64,000 nucleotides of DNA, taken from the NCBI GenBank assembly GCA_015501605.1, contig JADNRZ010000014.1:744001-808000 (forward strand), written 5' to 3'. Source of the DNA: Panaeolus papilionaceus. Its lineage: Eukaryota; Basidiomycota; Agaricomycetes; Agaricales. The stretch's first letter is position 1. Each line of letters opens with the position of its first letter. Positions 46,613 through 58,754 of the stretch are shown here, piece by piece. The notes below the pieces were generated by a model that made no database searches, was not told the origin of the DNA, and worked only from the letters and a program-made list of their open reading frames with translations. A program made the position numbers and the translations under genes.

Positions 46613-48401
46613 ATGGAGCATCAACTAAGAGAACTACCTATGCTCCGTGCATTCCCAGCTGACATACTTATTCATATATTCAGCTTCCTCAGAGCGAAAG
46701 ATATACTTAGCATAAGAAAGGTGAAACCAATTCTCTGACCTCTTTCCCTGCTTTCATATCAAACTGATAGCATAAAAGACATGCAAATCTTTGGAATTGG
46801 TAACACGGGAGCGCGTTGTCTGGTTGGAGGCTGCTCGTAGAATGTGCAGAGAAAGCGTTCTCTATGGGCCATCATTCGATATTCAGAACATGAACCAAAG
46901 GGACCTGGAGTTTCTGAGCATGGGCGCTCATCGATTCCATCGCTTGACTCGATCAGCGTTGGAGAAAGCCAGGGCAGATGCCGAGGCCAATACAGAGGCC
47001 TCTGAGGACCAGGAAGAAGCGCAACCACCAGTCGTTTTAACTCCATTACTCAATTCCAGTCATCGCGATTCGTTTTTCACGGAAGGAGATGCCACTGCAC
47101 TGAACAGACTGCACCTAGTTCCTGGTGGGAGGTTTATTGTAACCCTACACTACCATGGACCATTGGAAATTTGGGATCTCGCTCACCTCGCTAGTTCTAG
47201 AGGGTCCCCAGACGACGGCAGCACGTATCAACCTTGCCTCAGTATGACAGATGCTGGCATGATATACTTTACCATCCACCCAGCACCAGATCACAACATC
47301 CTGAGAATCCGCCTGCGTCTCACAACGCAAGATAGCCAGTACGTTCTTGACTCGTGTTACGTATCAGAAGAAAGTTCTGATGACTTAACCTAATTTACAG
47401 AGATGGCCCTATTTTTCGCACTGAGATGGTGGATGTGGACCTCTCTTGTAACCCACTAGTGGTCAAACGTACCGGTAAACTGGACGTTTTGATTCCTTCT
47501 CGCGATAGCAACCTTTGGACGTCCGTAAATGGTGACCTGTATATACTTGTCGCTGGTACTTTGATCACTGCATGGAACTGTGTAACAAATAAGTGCGCTC
47601 AATGGGTTGTTCCAGTGAGTGCCTCGCAGGTGAGCACATAGTCGTATAATGACAACCACGAGGCTACTTATAACACCTCGTTTGATCCAATTGTTCTAGT
47701 TCTTCGTAACGGACAAAGAGGTCATCATAGTATCTACCTACTACTACGATACGGACCCACTCAAACCTGGTCTCTACATCTATAAGATGCCGCCTTTGAC
47801 CCTTGATCCACAAAGTCTCTCAACTCACCAAGAGATCAAGGAAAAGTTGCCAGATTTTATGGTCCCCTTCCCATCACAAGTCCGTCCGTACTCGAAATGT
47901 AGGGGATCTTGCGATTGGTATACAGGGCACGCCGAGCTAATCTGGTTCGATCTCATTCACACACAATCGAGCTCGCCGAAACCATATTTCACCCGAATCC
48001 AACTTTTCAATAATCCCGACGGTGACTACAGCATCAATATACTTCCAGAATCCATTTTGTGTTATGCGTTAGACGGCTCCTTCTCATCCCGACAGCGGAT
48101 GTACGACAGCGACGAGAAAACGCTGGCTTGGTGGTCGACCAGCCATAGGGGCGAAGTCTCATGCCACATTGGGGACACCTTTCCTGCGTTTGGTTCCCCA
48201 GTAAAGGAGGTTGAGGAGGCCGTCGATCTGATTCGTGATGAGTATGGTATTCTTGCTGGAGAGGCGTGGACCAGTCTCTGTGCTGTAAGTGGGCGTTTGG
48301 CGTACGCTTCGGCGCGACATCCTGGGCTAGGTGGTCCGCATATGGGCATGGATATGGAGATTGTCGTCACAGATTTTCTCCCTGCTATCTCTACGGCTTA
48401 A
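46613..48401 (+). CDS. F-box protein with a long C-terminal region (possible beta-propeller type)
   Basis: Four exons (46613-46720, 46779-47338, 47401-47629, 47700-48401) give 532 aa. The F-box, LRAFPADILIHIFSFLRAKDILSIRK, is encoded by exon 1 and continues as TCKSLELVTRERVVWLEAAR in exon 2. The rest has no leucine-rich repeats. It has spaced beta strands with W and D residues (GRFIVTLHYHGPLEIWDLAHL, LWTSVNGDLYILVAGTLITAWNC, DWYTGHAELIWFDL), which resemble degenerate propeller blades. Mushrooms have many F-box proteins of this kind. A role in SCF-type ubiquitination is inferred from the F-box only. It differs in type from the two leucine-rich F-box genes to the left. Confidence 0.75.
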
Positions 48402-48651
48402 GCGTATAGCACAGACGTATTTCTGAGTCCCCCTGATGTATGCTTTCTGATAAATACATTTCGAGATGATAACGTTTCGTATTCACGCAAACAGCTGAAA
48501 CTGGGGTCGAAGCCCATGGTATTTGGCCTCGAGCAACAAAAAGGTATCTATCTACACAAGTACGTATACATATGCTATCATCTATGTTATGACTAGACAA
48601 TATTGCATGCGTTGAGTATAATATCGAAATGCGACGGTATCAAATGTAAAT

Positions 48652-50373
48652 TTAGTAGGTCTCGACGAGGAGCTTCGTCACCTCGGCGTCGGTTTTGTTC
48701 TCAACCAAGAGTCGATTTAAGAGCTATTAAGAGTTGAATATCAAGTTCCGAATCATTGAAGTACAACACACCTTATTCACATCCAGATAACGCCTCACGA
48801 AGTCCGCTCCAAAAATAGTTCGAGCAATCTGGCCTTCCTCGAACCTCTTTCGTGCCGTTTGAAGGTCCAAAGGTAGACGATCGACAATACCCCTCTGCTT
48901 CCTCTCCTCCTCACTCAAAAACGCAGCCGCCTTCTCGCCTGCATACTCCTGTGGCAAATCCTGCAATCCCAGACCTTTCTTTATGCCTTCCATTCCAGCA
49001 CCTATGACGGCTGCCATCGCCAGATATGGGTTCGCAGTCCCATCCATTGTTTTCAATTCGAAGTTACGACCTCCCTTAGGTCCTCCTGGCGCATGTGCAT
49101 TGCAAAGTCGCAGAGGCGCTTCGCGGTTATCTGTGCCCCAGCAGACGTAGGTGCCACCTGACCAGACGCCGTCCGTCATTCGGAGATAAGAGGCCGATGT
49201 GGGGAGGAGGAGAAGGGAGATGTCAGGGAGGTGCGTGAGGAGGGAAGCCGCGAAGGCGGCTTCGTGCTTGGTTAAATTTGGAGTGCTGGAATGGGAGGGA
49301 GTGGGGTGGTTTGTATCTGAGCTCGAGTCGAGAGAGTGAATCGACATGTGGGTGTGTGAAGCAGTTCCGCCTGACGGTGGGTTAGTTGAATAATATGTTG
49401 GGGTAAAAGGGAGGAGGGTACCAACGCACAGCTGTCCATGTAAACCCTTGGTGCCAAAGTACCCCTCAGACCATACTTGCTCGCAACATTAAAAATCGTC
49501 TCCCTCGTATGAATAAGAGCATCGACCGCCTGCAGAGGCTCGAGAGGTCCCGTCACGACCTCATACTGACCCGGTGCAGCCTCGGAGTGCATGACCTGCA
49601 CCTCGATGCCACTCTCGATAAGCTTATCTGTAATCTCGTCCACGGCGCGCGCCTCGACGCTTCCTGTCGGTAAAGCAGCGGAGGCACACCACCCATGCGG
49701 GTTGGCAGCTTCAATTGGGGACGTATTTTTCAGCAGAATAAATTCGGATTCGAAGCCGAGAAGGAAGGCCACGCTGTGCTCTCTGCGTGCTTTCCTAAAG
49801 CGTGGTCGATATTTTAGGTTCGTTGTCTCCATTTTAGGGGATGTATGACTTACTCGACGATTCGATGAAGGACTGTGCGTGGGCAAAGGTCAACCTCGAG
49901 GGATAATCGCCCGCCTAGGTCGACGGGTACCTTTTCTTGGAACCATCCCATCACACTGGCATGTCCTGGTGCATAGGCGCATATCCTGAAGCTCGAGGGA
50001 TCAATCGCGTAGAGATACTCTCCCGTAGGACTGAAAGCCAAATATGAGACAATCATAATGCAAACTACTATAGATTTGGTCGATCGGACAAGGACGAAGC
50101 TCACCTGAATCCATCTGCAGCGGTGAGGAACACAAGACCTAGTGCGACCTTGGCGATTGCTGTTCCAGGTCGGCTGGTTTTGAGAAGTTTTGCAAAGTAT
50201 GGAAGTGGAATGAGGCGGAAATGAATGATGTTGGTCAGATCGACCCATTGGATGCGAACGTATTTGATGTCTTGGGAGCGGAGATGGTCGATGGTGAGTT
50301 GATCAAAATTTGGCTCATCGGGACCAGTGGCTGCTTGAGGGCCATACTCAACAGGGACGTGGAGAAGAGACAT
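48652..50373 (-). CDS. Glutamine synthetase-family enzyme (divergent, type I-like)
   Basis: Five exons (50373-50105, 50030-49854, 49794-49430, 49370-48772, 48723-48652) give 493 aa, the length of the fungal GS-like/FluG C-terminal type rather than the about 360-aa housekeeping eukaryotic enzyme. Recognisable GS parts are the N-terminal beta-grasp (DIKYVRIQWVDLTNIIHFR), the metal-binding FLLGFESEFILL, S-E-A-A-P-G-Q-Y-E, C-G-T-A-S-H-T-H-M-S for H-x-H-x-S, the NREAPLRLCNA arginine segment and FELKTMDGTANPYLAMAAVIGAGMEGI. The enzyme class ligates ammonia or an amine to glutamate using ATP. Many fungal members of this branch have unknown amines as substrate. A hydrophilic insertion (SSSDTNHPTPSHSS) follows the HTHMS motif. 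All junctions keep the frame. Confidence 0.85.
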
Positions 50374-50911
50374 TGTGAGGAAATTTGTCGCTGAGTGATT
50401 GGGGTATATAGTGAGTGGTAGGGAACGGACCTGTTGTGGGTTTAGGTGGTCAATGGTTCGCTCCTTAAGCTTTTGACCTTGAGAAGCTAAAACGCGTGAT
50501 GGGACTGATAAATTTCGGTCAGGAGCGGAAGAACTACAACTTATTTGAAGCTGAGCTAACCCTGGAAGGGATCAACGAATTCAACGAATGTTCTATCTCA
50601 TGCATTTGGCAATGGACATGCCATGAATCACACAATTCGGACCCTAACATGTGCATGTCTTGCGAATAACGCTTCATCTTGCGAGCAATGGCTGCAATGC
50701 ACCAGCTATCTATCGGCTTATCTCTTCTACGTGACTTCTTCGGGTGATTAAAGGTTGTGGTCTCCTAGCTAATTAGCATCATCCGTGAGTGTCGATAATT
50801 AATGTCGGTCCCCAAGTTAATATATTTCAAAATAAGTATATGTGTACTAGCCATCTGATATCTCGAGCATAATAAGACGTATGAGCAACTCGTCAATAAC
50901 ATGACGCATTT
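50374..50911. other. Interval between two minus-strand genes
   Basis: No supported gene; it contains the promoter of the GS-family gene and the 3' flank of the next gene. Confidence 0.5.
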
Positions 50912-52395
50912 CTACATGGGAACCCTCAGGGTTGAGCCAATCATTGCTGGGAGCTTCGGCACAGGAGGAATATCCTCCTCATTGCTCTTCCACGAGAAGT
51001 TAATCACAGCAGGAGAGCTCTTGTGTCTTCTGTGGTTGGAGACACTCTTAGCAGGCCGGATAAGTACAGGCTGCATGGGAGGTAGCAAGTTGAGGGCAGG
51101 AGGTGGCATGGTTCGTCTCTTGAGGGGGCCCTGACTGGCCCTCACAGTTTGCGCGCGTGTGGCCGCTTCCGACATGCTTGCCACCATTGGTTCGGATAGG
51201 AACGAAAATGGCTTGATGGCCGCATTGGGTGACAGGAAAGAATTGGCAATGAACGAGGTCCGGATAGGGGAGAGGCGCACAGAAGGGAGCTCAAGGGGTG
51301 GTATGGTCAGAGATGCTTGAGAGAGCAGTGATGCTGGTTCTGGTACCGAGGGAGTCGTGCTAACATTAGCATCGCTTGCCAGGGATGATGGCCGGCTATT
51401 TTCAGTCCGTGACATTGGCATGAGAGGAAGTGGGTTGGATATGATGGGCATTGGCATGGCTGTCTTTCGGCGCTGATCGAGTTCCTTCTTCGTTGGCTGA
51501 AGTGAAAGATGGGCCATGACACGTCCGAATGTGCTGGTGTGTTTCTGAGAGCGCTTGGACGCGTCGTCATTTGCCTTCTTCTTCTTTAGCTTTCTACCTT
51601 CGTCCGAAGATGTGCTGTGTTGTGAGTGCAGTTGAATGTCGTCCGTCTGAATCGCAGTGGGCACTGCCTCTGGTTGTGCATTGACTTCCACGTTATGGTT
51701 GTTGACAGGGGAGGAAACAGGGCTGTCGACTGGTGAAAGTGAGGTGCTTGCGCGGCTGATTTCGATTGAAGGTATTGTAATCCCAGTGTTGACGACAAAA
51801 TCAACATTGAGACCTGCCGTGCATATAGGAGAAATGGCAGTGAAATCCTCGGGGACACATTGTGGTACAGGACTTCCAATGTAGGACATAACCTGGGCCA
51901 CGCAGCTTTGAAGAGGAGCAGAGGGAGCAGCAGCAATCTTCGCTGAGCGAAGGTCTGACCATTGAAGGCTCGGACTGAACACCACAGCTCGTCGTCTGGC
52001 ATCCTCGGAACCTAGCAGATAGGGCGTCATTAGGATCCCAGAGGTAGGAGGCTTCCAAGAGTCCTGGCTGTAGACGCTAGCAGAGGACATGGGTGTCTTG
52101 CCCATAATCGCTGAGCTCAAAATGCGAGCGCTAGGTGTCATGGCGAAGAAAGCTGATTCTTCTGCCGGGGTGAGCTGCTCGGGCGTCAATTATGATAGTT
52201 TGTGGGTAAATAAAAGTAAGAACGTACTTCGCCATAGGTTAACTTGTGTACCAGGTCAGACTGTATTCTGAATAATAATGAACGCTGTGCAACAAGGGGT
52301 CCGAGAGAAAGAGTGAGTCTGTTGGCGTTCGGTCGATTGATACCTCGACGGTATTGATCGTCCATGTTATTTGAATTCATAATATAAGATGACAT
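50912..52395 (-). CDS. Ser/Pro-rich, largely disordered protein of unknown function
   Basis: Two exons (52395-52228 and 52177-50912) give 477 aa. The N-terminus has a short ordered-looking segment (LTLSLGPLVAQRSLLFRIQSDLVHKLTYGE). After it the sequence is dominated by Ser, Pro, Thr and basic clusters (GRKLKKKKANDDASKRSQKH, GPLKRRTMPPP, NHRRHKSSPAVINFSW). Several SPxR/SSP sites are possible targets of proline-directed kinases, and the lysine run could be a nuclear signal. No domain was recognised. The intron acceptor (GAG before CAGCTC) is the weakest point of the model, but it gives a continuous frame. Confidence 0.6.
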
Positions 52396-52816
52396 TGGGC
52401 GTCCTGCGTCCTTCGTCGATCTAGCAGCAGTCTATGCTGTGTGAGATGATGGTGGTCAAAGTCCAAGCTTCGCTTGAAAGTCTATGTTGCCCCTGGGTTG
52501 CCTCCCATCAATGTTGCAGTTTCGAACCAATCAAGCGCGTGGCAGCCAACATTGATCACGGGATGACAAATCAAACCATTACATAAGCCTGTACCCCCCT
52601 TGCTCAACCACTGTGATCCAACCATGGGACTTTCATTTCTTGGATGTAATGCATGGCGGCCGTCTTTCTAATCAAGACATGTATGGACCTGTAACGTCGA
52701 TAAGCTCATGATATTCAGGGTGGCCTGGGCACACAGAACTTATGGGAATTTAATGGAGGACTACTGCTTCTTCCATTTACCCCACACTCGCTCTGGTTAC
52801 GCTCGATTCACGAAAC
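52396..52816. other. Divergent intergenic region upstream of the P450
   Basis: No supported gene; promoters of the disordered-protein gene and the P450 are expected here. Confidence 0.5.
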
Positions 52817-55264
52817 ATGCCTCTACCTCCAGGACCTGTTTACCTCTTGCAACGCCTACCTAGCCTAGTAGGACCACCAACAGCTGTAATTGTGGCTGTA
52901 AAGCTGTTGAACGCCTCTGAATACGAGTTCCCTATCGATATCCCAGATTGGGCTATAAGTGTTGCTTGTGTTCTGTCATTGCCTATTACACTGTTCTTGA
53001 AAGTTCAGTACAAGCGATGGAAGATCAGACGCGAAGCAGCAGCTCATGGAGCCATACTACCACCTGAGGTCAAGGACAAATGGTTAGGTGGTGTTGGCCT
53101 CCTGGTAGACACTCTGAAGGAGTTCAAAACCGGGTATCCGGGTACGTTTTTCGCTCCGGTCACTATGCAAAGGGTCAAGGCACTGATGAACGCGTCTTTT
53201 AGGTGACGTCTTTGGAGAATGGGTCAAACAGTATGGCAATACCTTAAATTTTGTCATATTCTGGGAGAGCCGGGTATGTTCTTCGTTGCATATTTACTTG
53301 CAACGAAAACCTGAAGCCCCTTTGCGAAATAGTACTTCACTTGCGAGCCAGAACACATCAAGGCCATTCTGGCGACCAAATTCGACAGTTATGAGAAAGG
53401 GTCTGCTTTCCATGAGCAGATGAACGCCGTACTTGGGACTGGTGTCTTCAATTCTGATGGTGAAATGTGGAAGTGAGTTGTTAGGATGAAAGCATTTGAA
53501 TAAATATTCAGTTGTCTGACATGATCTCTAGATTCCATCGTGCCATGACACGGCCTTTCTTCAGCAAGGATCGTATCAGCCATTTTGACATTTTCGACCG
53601 ACATGCAACGGATGCTCTTAATCAACTAAGCGCTCGCTTACAGGAAGGGCACGCCGTAGACATTCAAGTAAGCCTTGCTCGTTCTCTTGATCTAAGCCTC
53701 ACTGAAAAGAGGCCATAGGATCTTGCATCTCGCTTTACCATGGATTCAGCAACTGAATTCCTCTTCGGTCATGACGTACGCTCCCTTTCAGCAGGATTGC
53801 CATACCCATCGACCTCGGCCCTCTATAACTCTGTTACGCTTCATCCAAACAACGTTTCTCATCCTGCGAACCTCTTTTCTCGTGCATTTGACGAGGCACA
53901 GCGTCTTACGGCGTTGCGTGTAAGGAGAGGAGAAAACTGGCCGCTTTTGGAGTTCTGGAAGGACGGCGTAAAGGAGGCGATGACAGTCGTCAATGCCTTT
54001 ATCGACCCTATCGTGAAGAACGCCTTGGACAGGAAGCGAGAATTAGCGCAACAGGGTAATGTTGAGAAAGGGACCGATAAAGTGAAGAATCTAGCGGATA
54101 GGGAGGTGAAAGAAGGAGAGACACTGCTGGACCACTTGATCAATTATACTGACGGTAGTTCATTTATTTATCTTCGACCCGAAGATGTACTGACTTCTCC
54201 ATCAAGATGAAACTGTGCTTCATGACGAGGTTCTCAACATCCTGCTTGCTGGCCGCGATACTGTAGGTCTGTTCAACACTTCTGATAATGGTGTGCTCAT
54301 AATTTTCTCCTAGACAACCAACAGCATCACCTACTCCATTTACATGTTGTCCAAGAACCCTAATGTACTCCGTCGCCTTCGCCAGGAGGTTCTGGAGAAG
54401 GTTGGGCCCTCTCGCAGACCTACGTTTGAGGATATGAAGGACATGAAGTACCTGCGTGCTGTTATCAACGAAACCTTGAGGTTGTACCCCGCTGTGTAAG
54501 TGTTTTCTCCAGACATGACAAACCTTCATCCGGTCTTACCTTCATATCGTGCCATCAGTCCATTTAATATCAGAACGACCTCCAAACCAGTTGTTCTCCC
54601 TGGGAAGGAGGGGTCACCACCTTTATATATCCCTGCCAGCTCGAAGTGCGAAATTTCACTTTGGCCTCTTTTGCATAATCTAAACATGTATTTGTCTATA
54701 GGTCACCCTATAGCGTATTTATGATGCACCGCCGCGAAGATCTCTGGGGACCTGATGGTAAATTATCTGTAGTTGTTATTCCAAAAAATTAGATTATAAC
54801 TAATTATTGCGCCTTGCTCCTACTTAGCTCATCAATTCGATCCTGACCGTTTCCTCGACTCACGCGTCAAGAAATACCTGACAGCCAACCCCTTCATCTT
54901 CCTCCCTTTTAATGCTGGTCCCCGTATTTGTCTCGGCCAACAATTCGCCTACCACGAGACGTCATTTTTCCTCATCAGGTTCTTGCAACGGTTCAGAGAT
55001 ATCAAACATGTCGAAGAAGCTCAACCGGAAGGATCTTTGCCTCCGCAAGCGTGGATGGAAGCTGAAGGCGATAGGACCACCAAGGGTAGAGATAGAATTA
55101 AGATGAAGAGCTACTTGACAATGAGCGTCGTGGTGAGTATATACAGTCTGTTGAAGGGATACGAATGCTGACGTCTTCTTTAGGGTGGATGCTGGGTTAC
55201 TATGGCTGAGGCTACTACAGCTGATAATGAATTGGATGCTGCCTCTTCCAACTCGGTCGCATGA
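52817..55264 (+). CDS. Cytochrome P450, CYP63-like
   Basis: Eleven exons (52817-53141, 53203-53273, 53333-53472, 53532-53667, 53719-54154, 54207-54262, 54314-54495, 54559-54645, 54702-54757, 54828-55132, 55184-55264) give 624 aa, long for a P450 but normal for the basidiomycete CYP63 family. An N-terminal hydrophobic segment (about residues 42-62) anchors it in the ER. The I-helix reads LLAGRDTTTNSITY, the E-x-x-R motif is NETLR, and the haem loop is [18 protein letters not shown] with the cysteine ligand. CYP63 enzymes of white-rot fungi oxidise alkanes, aromatics and other hydrophobic compounds using electrons from a P450 reductase. The C-terminal insertion ([21 protein letters not shown]) is typical of the family. 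No lesion was seen. Confidence 0.9.
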
Positions 55265-55777
55265 CGATCCTCATGACCCTGTCTTTTGAATGTTATATTC
55301 AATGTTCAAAGTCGAATTCAGTCATTTCTCACCACGCCCCTGGTGCTTTGCCTAAATCTGATTCCTGATCTCATTATACCTGACGATTTCATGCCCCTTT
55401 ATATCTTATCCCTTCTTCTTGTGTAAACTATTGTACTCTCTATACATAAATAGTAATACCAATCGACACATGTTTCCGTATTTTCAAAGCCGTTTCCAGT
55501 ACCTTTAACATCTATTGAAGCCATCCCTGCTGAGAGATTTGAAACTCCGCCCTGAAATCAATGGGACAGCAGAACCACCTTGAAGCACGTTTCAGAACAA
55601 ACCCATACGTACACTTTGCTTCTGATTTTAATTATCAACCTGTTAAACGGCGACACTATCCAACGTGTGGGTCTGACAACTGAATGATTTAGCTGAGCTC
55701 GGGAACCGAACTTGGTGACTTGTGGTCTTGACTCTGAACTACCACGACTGTTTTACTATTGAACTTGCAAACAAGCT
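55265..55777. other. Intergenic region between P450 and phosphoesterase B
   Basis: No supported gene; the promoter of phosphoesterase B should be at its right end. Confidence 0.5.
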
Positions 55778-57558
55778 ATGAAAATCTTTCTACTGAAACC
55801 TCTCACTCTATCGTCCTTTGCGGTTGGCTCGTTAGCTTGGCCTCTTTTACGTGAGTGGTTTACGCCAGCACATTGCGACAAGGAGTGCCCAGTTATCTAA
55901 CAACATTTCGTGTTGGACAGAGAGTGGATTGCATTTCCCTGACCAGCTGAACCCATACCCCACCAAACCACGTCTCACATTCAAACGGGATGGAAGTTTT
56001 AAGATAACAGTCTTCTCAGACTTGCATTTTGGAGAGAACCCATGGGACGTTTGGGGCCCCCAACAAGACAAGAACAGTTTGGCACTTATGCGCAAGGTTT
56101 TGGCCGATGAGAAGCCCGATTATGCGTGCGTCATTCTACTCGACGTCGGAATGCGAGAGTGTGTGCTGACTTTACTATTATGCTTGGTAGTGTTATAAAT
56201 GGCGACTTGATTACTGGCGAAAGTGCACACCGCTTAACACTCTTTCGTGAACACCTCTCTAACGTTTTTCCAGACACATTTCGCGAAAATTCGACATTAC
56301 TGGTTGATGAAATAATGGGACCCTTGAATGAAGCCAGAGTCCCTTTTTCTTCGACGCACGGAGTGATTATACAGACTCTCAACTCGTCATTCGAAATTAA
56401 TTGTCCTTCACAGAACCACGATAATCAAGCCAACATCACGCACTTTGAAGAAATAGTAAGAGAACAGAAGGTTGCTCCTCTCAGCTATACTCGTGCCGCT
56501 CCAAAGGGAGTTGGAGGTGCTGGAGGACCAGGAAACTATTGGGTACCTGTATGTCGCATTTCACCCCAAGGTTGTTCGACCGCATTTATTTAATCTGTCC
56601 AACAGATTTATCGCAACATCCGTGGTATGTTCCCTTGACTCAGAAACCCATGCACACCGAGTTCATGCATATCCTTCTTTTACAGACATGTCTCCTGTTC
56701 TGGTCTTGTGGTTCTTCGACTCGCGCGGTGGGTGCTCTGTCGCTCTGTTTCGCTTTTTGCGTGCTAAATGGAGCTCTGTAGGCGGGTTTTCTCCTGGATC
56801 TGACTCGACTGCAGTACCAGATTGGGTAGACGCCTCTGTTGGAGACTGGATCAAATCCGAGAGCCGGTTAATGGAGGAAGTCTGGGGACCCTCCACATCG
56901 CGTTCTGCTCTCGCATTCGTTCATATCCCTCCGTAGGTGTCCCGTCCGTCCATGAAGATACAACACTAACTTTATCATATTGATTTATGACAGCCACGCG
57001 ATCCAAGCAGTGCAGCCTAATATTACTCCAGAGCGGAATCCAGGGCTGAATGGTAATATGGACGGTACTCGCATCTTGTTTTATTGACTGATGAAAATTA
57101 CAGCTGATCACTTGGGTGGTGGCTCCGTGCAAGCCTCTGGTGACCCCAAAGACGCTCGCCAGGATCGTCCGTTCTGGGACTCGCTAAACGAAAACGTCAA
57201 AAACCTTCGTGCAATTATTTCAGGACACGGCAAGTCTCTTTCTCTCTTACTTTTAGTAAATTTCTGAGACTCAGATATTAGATCATGGAAACGAATGGTG
57301 TGCCCGTGAACCAGAGAAAGACGTGATCTTTTGTTTCAACAAGCACTCTGGGTGAGTTTCAACAGTTTTTATACTTGGCTTCGCGTTTCACTGAATAACA
57401 ACAGATATGGGGGCTATGGTCAAGCAGGCTGGGGATTCGGTGTCCGTAATCTAGTTTTCGAAAGCCCTGATCCATCCGTAGGCATTGAGACATGGATCAG
57501 ATTCGAAGATGGAGACACGCGAGCCAAGGTTACTCTCGACGAGAAGTATGGGCGGTAA
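55778..57558 (+). CDS. Secreted calcineurin-type metallophosphoesterase (Dcr2-like), copy B
   Basis: Twelve exons (55778-55850, 55921-56125, 56191-56222, 56274-56362, 56414-56548, 56606-56624, 56686-56727, 56782-56932, 56994-57052, 57104-57229, 57282-57351, 57405-57558) give 384 aa. The leader MKIFLLKPLTLSSFAVGSLA predicts secretion. Metal-site motifs are VFSDLHFGE, NGDLITGE, GNHDNQ (residues 133-137) and GHGDHGNEW (about 308-316), all intact. The last ten exons have exactly the same lengths as in copy A at 36.0-37.8 kb, which confirms both models. Two retained-looking introns (56223-56273 and 56363-56413, both 51 nt) are open in frame but absent from the conserved sequence. The intron after 57229 uses a GC donor where copy A has GT. 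Confidence 0.88.
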
Positions 57559-57742
57559 CCCAACACTTAGGTTGAGTCTCAAACCAAGTACTACTGTAAT
57601 TGCGCGTATTGTATGTAACTCTGGACTGAGCAGGGTTCGCTCGGAATTATTAGGGTCGTCAATCGATGGTAATAAGGTCTGCAAAATTATGAAAAGGTAC
57701 TGATTCAGATAATGGGTTTTATGTTTAAAGGCAAAAAAACAT

Positions 57743-57828
57743 TCGGATACGGGGAATCGAACCCCGAGCTGCCGCGGTATCTACTCAATGATGAGAGGCG
57801 GCAATGTTAGCCGTTACACCATATCCGA
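57743..57828 (-). tRNA. tRNA-Glu (anticodon CUC) with a 15-nt intron
   Basis: Read on the minus strand, TCGGATA pairs with TATCCGA as a perfect acceptor stem. The D arm is GGTGTAACGGCTA, the anticodon stem GCCGC/GCGGC holds the loop CTCTCA, and the T arm is CGGGG-TTCGATT-CCCCG. Positions 34-36 read CTC, which is Glu. The mature tRNA is 71 nt, and 15 extra bases sit right after position 37, the canonical place for nuclear tRNA introns. CCA is not encoded, as expected in eukaryotes. Confidence 0.93.
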
Positions 57829-58754
57829 CGATAACGTGTTGTGTCAAATGCTATACTGGAACAGCAACCATAGTTTGAGATACCGAGAGAGCCCACTAGC
57901 AAGAGTGTTTGAGTTTTCGTCAAACTTGGATTCGATGCAACACAGCTCATTGGTGTTACAATCCTAGCAAGCCTACGGTAGACACATGGTTTGGGCTGAA
58001 GCTCATTGACACGGAATTGCACTCCTAAATGATTATACATGTTTGACATTGGATTGGAACACAATATCTTTACTCTATTTGTCTTGTCAAGACGCTGCAC
58101 GAGCAATGAGGTCGTTTGAAAGGTTCGTGCGATTACGACTATTTATAGACAAGAGAGACAGCGTCTATATGTTTAAGCTATGGACGAAACGCAAGTTGCG
58201 ATCGCCAACTCAATTGAAAGAGATGGGTTAATTCCGGAATGTGGGGAATCAATGCAGTCTGTGGTTTGAGATATGAAGCACGATGTGGATTATTATAGGA
58301 TCCCCAAGAGGAAGCTGCCTCATGGCCACAACATGGCCAAGCTCGATTTTCCTACATATATTGAGTTCTGCGTTGCAGTCCGTAAGCGGATAAGAGGTAC
58401 ATCTCCCGCCACCGGGTTGTAAAGTCATATTGGACAGCCCGTCGTAGTGAGTCGACTCGAATCAAAAGGTGGCAAGGAGATACGAGTGTATCACGAGACA
58501 AGCACATTACGGTGCTAAAATGGGATTACCTCAGGCTTGCGTGGACGTTAGTTTCTGGAAGGACCCTCTCGCACTCCCACCACGCTTATATGAAACACCC
58601 GTAATTAGCCTCAGGCCTGCGTTGGCACAAGGTGAGGCTGCCTTGAGCAAAACATTTGTCGAACATATAAAGCTGCAGGTGAACACCCGAATCCCCAGCT
58701 GCTTCACCTCAAGCTCCTCGAACCATACCGTTGCACCCTGTGGAATAACTCCTC
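57829..58754. other. Intergenic region between tRNA-Glu and the small membrane protein
   Basis: No supported gene. A 105-codon frame at 58469-58786 overlaps the next start codon and lacks features. Confidence 0.5.

Noticed and set aside
56191..56410. Reading through two 51-nt stretches in phosphoesterase B as coding
   Set aside because: Both are open in frame but interrupt conserved motifs. Copy A has introns at the same places.
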